From: Syntrophaceae bacterium
GTDB lineage: Bacteria > Desulfobacterota > SM23-61
Direction of reading: 5' to 3'
DNA: 9,062 nt
Assembly: GCA_003154025.1 (NCBI GenBank)
Contig: PMCE01000443.1
Coordinates: 7,188 to 16,249 of the forward strand
The position numbers and the translations under genes were made by a program. This document shows, in pieces, positions 5,989-9,062 of the stretch (the stretch's first letter is position 1; each line of letters begins with the position of its first letter). A model generated the notes under the pieces. That model was not told the DNA's origin. It saw only the letters and a list, made by a program, of their open reading frames with translations, and did not search any database.

Positions 5989-6318
5989 TTGGTCAGAATC
6001 ATACTGGCAGTCCTCTTGGTAATCCTGGCGGCTACTTTTTCTACCCTGAATCGGGAGGAAATTGCCCTGCGCTATTTCTTCGGTTGGTCTACAGCCCCCT
6101 TTCCCCTCTTCCTTCTGGTCCTGGCTTCGCTGGTGATTGGAATGGTTTTGGGATTTTCAGTGGACTGGGGGGAAAGGTGGAAGCTTCGGGCCAAAGCCCG
6201 CGAACTCCGAAACCGAGTTAAGGAACTCCGGAAGGAGATTGAATCCTTGACCGCGGAAAAAAATCCTACAGAACCTCCACCAACACCACTGGAAGCCCCC
6301 AAGACCACCCCTGGATGA
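5989..6318 (+). CDS. LapA-domain (DUF1049) small inner-membrane protein
   Basis: 109 residues beginning at a TTG codon (5989-5991). An in-frame stop lies upstream at 5959 and there is no ATG before the second helix, so TTG is the best start although the ribosome site is weak. Two membrane helices (about residues 3-19 and 38-57) flank the short loop with NREEIALRYFFG, the hallmark of the LapA domain. A charged coiled-coil (about 62-92, KARELRNRVKELRKEIESL) and a proline/threonine-rich tail follow. In Enterobacteria LapA works with LapB in controlling lipopolysaccharide synthesis through LpxC; no LapB is present here, so only the domain is claimed. It is 30 bases upstream of the DedA gene and probably cotranscribed with it. 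Confidence 0.8.
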   Translation: MVRIILAVLLVILAATFSTLNREEIALRYFFGWSTAPFPLFLLVLASLVIGMVLGFSVDWGERWKLRAKARELRNRVKELRKEIESLTAEKNPTEPPPTPLEAPKTTPG

Positions 6319-6348
6319 ATTAAATCTGAGGCGGGAGCCAGAGAGCCC

Positions 6349-6966
6349 TTGTCTAACGAAACCCTTTTCCTCCTCAGTTACTCGGAGCCCTTCATTTATG
6401 CCGGGATCTTCCTGATCCTCTTTCTGTGCGGATTAGGCCTGCCCATTCCGGAAGAATTAACCTTGCTCACCGGGGGATTTTTCGTCAACCTGGGCATCAT
6501 TCGTTTTTACCCCACACTGGCCATCGGCTTTCTCGGGGTTCTGGGGGGCGATCTGGCCATTTATGCCATCGGGAAAAAATGGGGCCAGGACATCCTCAAC
6601 CACCGTCATTTGCGGAAGGTTTTAACCGAGAGCCGCCTGGAGAGGGGCCGGCAATTCTACCGGGACCACGGGAACAAAACCGTATTTATAGCCCGCTTTA
6701 TCTCCGGGCTCCGGGTCGCGGCCTTTTTTGCCGCCGGGACCATGGGGATCAAGTTCAGCAAATTCCTTCTGCACGATTTCCTGGGCGCCTTGATCCTCAT
6801 CCCTCTGCTGATTCTCCTGGGATACTATTTTGGGGCCAGTATTTGGTGGCTGGCGGAGATTATCCATCAGATTGATCTCCTGCTCAAAATCCTGGCCGTC
6901 CTGGCCTGCGTAGGGGTTCTGGTATTCTATCTCTGGCTGAGGAGAAAGCCGTCCAGGAGCAAGTGA
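6349..6966 (+). CDS. DedA/VTT family membrane protein
   Basis: 205 residues from a TTG codon (6349-6351); no ATG occurs in frame until residue 132, and no ATG, GTG or TTG codon lies between the preceding stop and this TTG. The DedA signature is complete: GLGLPIPEE (acidic E35-E36 in the first re-entrant region), GVLGGDLAIYAIGKKWG (D68), and FIARFISGLRVAAFFAAG (R116, R122), where the usual proline of the second motif is serine. Hydrophobic segments lie at about 17-30, 38-75, 118-133, 141-163 and 177-196. Members of this family act in inner-membrane lipid transport; some recycle undecaprenyl phosphate by flipping it back across the membrane, others affect membrane potential and drug resistance. 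The exact substrate of this one is unknown. The upstream LapA-domain gene makes an envelope role plausible. Confidence 0.92.
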   Translation: MSNETLFLLSYSEPFIYAGIFLILFLCGLGLPIPEELTLLTGGFFVNLGIIRFYPTLAIGFLGVLGGDLAIYAIGKKWGQDILNHRHLRKVLTESRLERGRQFYRDHGNKTVFIARFISGLRVAAFFAAGTMGIKFSKFLLHDFLGALILIPLLILLGYYFGASIWWLAEIIHQIDLLLKILAVLACVGVLVFYLWLRRKPSRSK

Positions 6967-7118
6967 GACTTCACCCCGAGAAACTTTCCCAATTCCCCCT
7001 GTCCACACGGGTACCTTGGGCCACCAGTTCCCGATTTCTCGTAATAACTCTATCCCCTAGCAACCGATTTGGGAATCCCCCGGGTGAAGGGAGGGAAAGA
7101 AGCCGTGGGGATCCCCGG

Positions 7119-7148
7119 TTTGCGAATATCGGATTTGCGAATATCGGA
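7119..7148. repeat. Two exact 15-bp tandem repeats upstream of serS
   Basis: TTTGCGAATATCGGA occurs twice back to back (7119-7133, 7134-7148). The array ends one base before the proposed -35 hexamer of serS at 7150. It may be an operator or a slippage duplication. The remaining part of the 246-base gap after DedA (6967-7118) shows no gene and no clear terminator, only an imperfect GGGAATCCCC/GGGGATCCCC pairing at about 7070-7116. Confidence 0.85.
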
Positions 7149-7149
7149 G

Positions 7150-7178
7150 TTGACTCTACCGGGATGAAGTGATAATTT
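7150..7178 (+). promoter_or_regulatory. Possible sigma-70 promoter for serS
   Basis: TTGACT at 7150-7155 matches the -35 consensus at five of six positions. The -10 could be TAATTT at 7173-7178 (17-base spacer) or GATAAT at 7171-7176 (five of six matches, 15-base spacer). Either gives a leader of about 30 bases before the serS ATG. Confidence 0.55.
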
Positions 7179-7200
7179 ACTTCATATTACGGGCAAATAG

Positions 7201-8507
<1,307 letters not shown>

Positions 8508-8511
<4 letters not shown>

Positions 8512-8529
8512 GCGGCTCATAGCGCATTG
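8508..8529. repeat. 7-bp inverted repeat after serS
   Basis: CAATGCG (8508-8514), 8-base loop, CGCATTG (8523-8529). It could form an RNA hairpin after the serS stop but has no T-run, so a termination role is unsupported. It is also similar in sequence to the CATTGC/GCAATG repeat at 4517-4545. Confidence 0.6.
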
Positions 8530-8555
8530 GTAAATCAGCACTCTTTGTTGTTGCC

Positions 8556-8583
8556 AAAAGCTGATAGCTACAGGCTAAGAGTG
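8556..8583. repeat. Period-7 repeat upstream of tRNA-Ser(UGA)
   Basis: Units AAAAGCT (8556-8562), GATAGCT (8563-8569), ACAGGCT (8570-8576) and a diverged AAGAGTG (8577-8583). The first three share GCT at their ends. It leads directly into the hairpin at 8583. Confidence 0.7.
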
Positions 8584-8601
8584 ATTCGCCGAAGGCGAAT
8601 C
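8583..8601. repeat. Covarying 8-bp leader hairpin before tRNA-Ser(UGA)
   Basis: GATTCGCC, loop GAA, GGCGAATC: a perfect 8-bp stem. Exactly 3 bases separate it from the first base of the tRNA. The copy before the second tRNA keeps the inner CGCC-GAA-GGCG but has a different, still paired outer stem. In a transcript it would stack close to the RNase P cleavage site. Confidence 0.8.
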
Positions 8602-8604
8602 CCA

Positions 8605-8692
8605 GGAGGGATGGCCGAGTGGTCGATGGCGGCGGTCTTGAAAACCGTTTCCCCGAAAGGGGACGTGGGTTCGAATCCTACTCCCTCCGCCA
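8605..8692 (+). tRNA. tRNA-Ser(UGA)
   Basis: 88 bases including an encoded CCA. The acceptor stem GGAGGGA (8605-8611) pairs with TCCCTCC (8682-8688); G8689 is the discriminator base and CCA is 8690-8692. The anticodon stem 8632-8636/8644-8648 encloses loop CTTGAAA with anticodon TGA at 8639-8641. The long variable arm with CCCC-GAAA-GGGG is the class II feature that seryl-tRNA synthetase recognises. The T arm contains GGTTCGAATCC. It reads UCA and probably other UCN codons. Confidence 0.98.
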
Positions 8693-8694
8693 GG

Positions 8695-8714
8695 AAACTT
8701 GCTGCCGCAAATTT
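8695..8714. repeat. Small hairpin 2 bases after tRNA-Ser(UGA)
   Basis: TTGC-TGCC-GCAA with a C/A mismatch and then three A-T pairs (AAA/TTT), followed by T and A. The same fold at the same 2-base distance follows the second tRNA. It could be a processing signal or a very weak terminator; the T-run is short. Confidence 0.55.
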
Positions 8715-8718
8715 TACT

Positions 8719-8746
8719 TTTGGCTTATAACTATTGGCCCGTAACT
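8719..8746. repeat. Period-7 repeat downstream of tRNA-Ser(UGA)
   Basis: Four degenerate units in register: TTTGGCT (8719-8725), TATAACT (8726-8732), ATTGGCC (8733-8739) and CGTAACT (8740-8746). The corresponding array after the second tRNA begins with the closely similar TTTAGCT. Confidence 0.6.
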
Positions 8747-8800
8747 CCTGCAAAAGAAGCTATCTGAATGTGACGATTACTTTTAGGGGTTTATTTCTTT

Positions 8801-8832
8801 AAGTTAATCGTTTAAAGTTAATAGCTAAGAGT
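8801..8832. repeat. Period-7 repeat upstream of tRNA-Ser(GCU)
   Basis: AAGTTAA occurs at 8801-8807 and 8815-8821, with TCGTTTA between and TAGCTAA (8822-8828) after, all in 7-base register. It ends with CTAAGAGT, the same word that ends the array before the first tRNA. Confidence 0.65.
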
Positions 8833-8851
8833 ATCCCGCCGAAGGCGGGGT
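8833..8851. repeat. Covarying 8-bp leader hairpin before tRNA-Ser(GCU)
   Basis: ATCCCGCC, loop GAA, GGCGGGGT: an 8-bp stem with one T-G wobble. It is again exactly 3 bases from the tRNA start. Compared with 8583-8601, outer base changes on one arm are matched on the other. Confidence 0.8.
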
Positions 8852-8854
8852 AGC

Positions 8855-8947
8855 GGAGAGATGACCGAGCTGGCCTAAGGTGCTCGCCTGCTAAGCGAGT
8901 GTATGCCGAAAGGTGTACCGCGGGTTCGAATCCCGCTCTCTCCGCCA
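8855..8947 (+). tRNA. tRNA-Ser(GCU)
   Basis: 93 bases with encoded CCA (8945-8947). The acceptor stem GGAGAGA (8855-8861) pairs with TCTCTCC (8937-8943); discriminator G8944. The anticodon stem CTCGC (8883-8887) pairs with GCGAG (8895-8899) around loop CTGCTAA, anticodon GCT at 8890-8892. A long class II variable arm (about 8900-8919, with loop GCCGAAAGG) and T arm GGGTTCGAATCCC are present. It reads AGC and AGU. Confidence 0.98.
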
Positions 8948-8949
8948 AA

Positions 8950-8969
8950 AAATTTGCTGAAGCAATTTT
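8950..8969. repeat. Small hairpin 2 bases after tRNA-Ser(GCU)
   Basis: TTGC-TGAA-GCAA with a T/T mismatch and then three A-T pairs. Position and shape match 8695-8714 although the loop and the mismatch differ. Possible processing signal or weak terminator. Confidence 0.55.
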
Positions 8970-8972
8970 ACC

Positions 8973-8993
8973 TTTAGCTTTTAACTGAAAGCT
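8973..8993. repeat. Period-7 repeat downstream of tRNA-Ser(GCU)
   Basis: Three units: TTTAGCT (8973-8979), TTTAACT (8980-8986) and GAAAGCT (8987-8993). Confidence 0.6.
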
Positions 8994-9018
8994 TTCCCAA
9001 CCGAATAATTTACCGGCA

Positions 9019-9053
9019 AATCGCTAATCGCTAACGGCTAATTGCTGATAGTA
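9019..9053. repeat. Period-7 repeat at the right edge
   Basis: The clearest array in the window: AATCGCT twice (9019-9025, 9026-9032), then AACGGCT (9033-9039) and AATTGCT (9040-9046), then GATAGTA. By analogy with the two arrays before the tRNAs it should lead into a hairpin and a tRNA gene. Confidence 0.8.
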
Positions 9054-9062
9054 TCGCGCCGC
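9053..9062. repeat. Left half of a third leader hairpin, cut by the window edge
   Basis: ATCGCGCC followed by GC. The position after a period-7 array and the ending CGCC match the left arms at 8583 and 8833. The right arm is not in the window, so the call rests on analogy; the loop seems to start GC instead of GAA. Confidence 0.5.

Noticed and set aside
7070..7116. A terminator after dedA from GGGAATCCCC and GGGGATCCCC
   Set aside because: The pairing has a mismatch, the loop is long and there is no T-run.
8527..8753. Short open frames over tRNA-Ser(UGA), one containing GVGFEPTSPFG
   Set aside because: This peptide is the well-known false translation of a tRNA-Ser gene's antisense strand; the tRNA explains the sequence completely.
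8556..9053. A CRISPR array
   Set aside because: Units are 7 bases with no spacers, and no cas genes are present.

Overview
The window reads as an ordinary chromosomal segment of a Gram-negative bacterium with moderately high GC. The style of the proteins and the intergenic repeats suggest a Desulfobacterota/'Deltaproteobacteria'-type genome. That placement is an inference from general resemblance; no marker in the window proves it.

Layout. From 1 to 5557 all genes lie on the minus strand. In transcription order they are a DppB-type permease (4640-5557), a DppC-type permease (3560-4477), a family 5 peptide-binding protein (1976-3487), a PlsC-type acyltransferase (1096-1905) and an M20 dipeptidase that runs off the left edge (1-905). 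The transporter and the dipeptidase fit an import-and-hydrolyse pathway for short peptides, but the two ATPase subunits are absent. A 431-base divergent intergenic region (5558-5988) holds a promoter for each direction and a dense cluster of palindromic repeats. On the plus strand follow a small LapA-domain membrane protein (5989-6318), a DedA/VTT membrane protein (6349-6966), seryl-tRNA synthetase (7213-8505), tRNA-Ser(UGA) (8605-8692) and tRNA-Ser(GCU) (8855-8947). The synthetase therefore sits beside two of its own substrates.

The unusual content is between the genes. Most gaps hold degenerate tandem repeats with a period of 7 bases (once 8). Several begin at or just after a stop codon, and in serS and probably plsC they supply the last codons of the protein. 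Both tRNA genes are packaged in the same cassette: a period-7 array, an 8-bp hairpin whose stem covaries between copies, 3 bases, the tRNA, 2 bases, a second small hairpin, and another period-7 array. A third copy of the array and half of the upstream hairpin sit at the right edge, which predicts another tRNA just outside the window. A hairpin of the same design is found at 5688-5706, beside a block in which the hexamer CTYRAG occurs eight times between GC-rich mini-hairpins. No phage, transposase, CRISPR or defence gene is visible.
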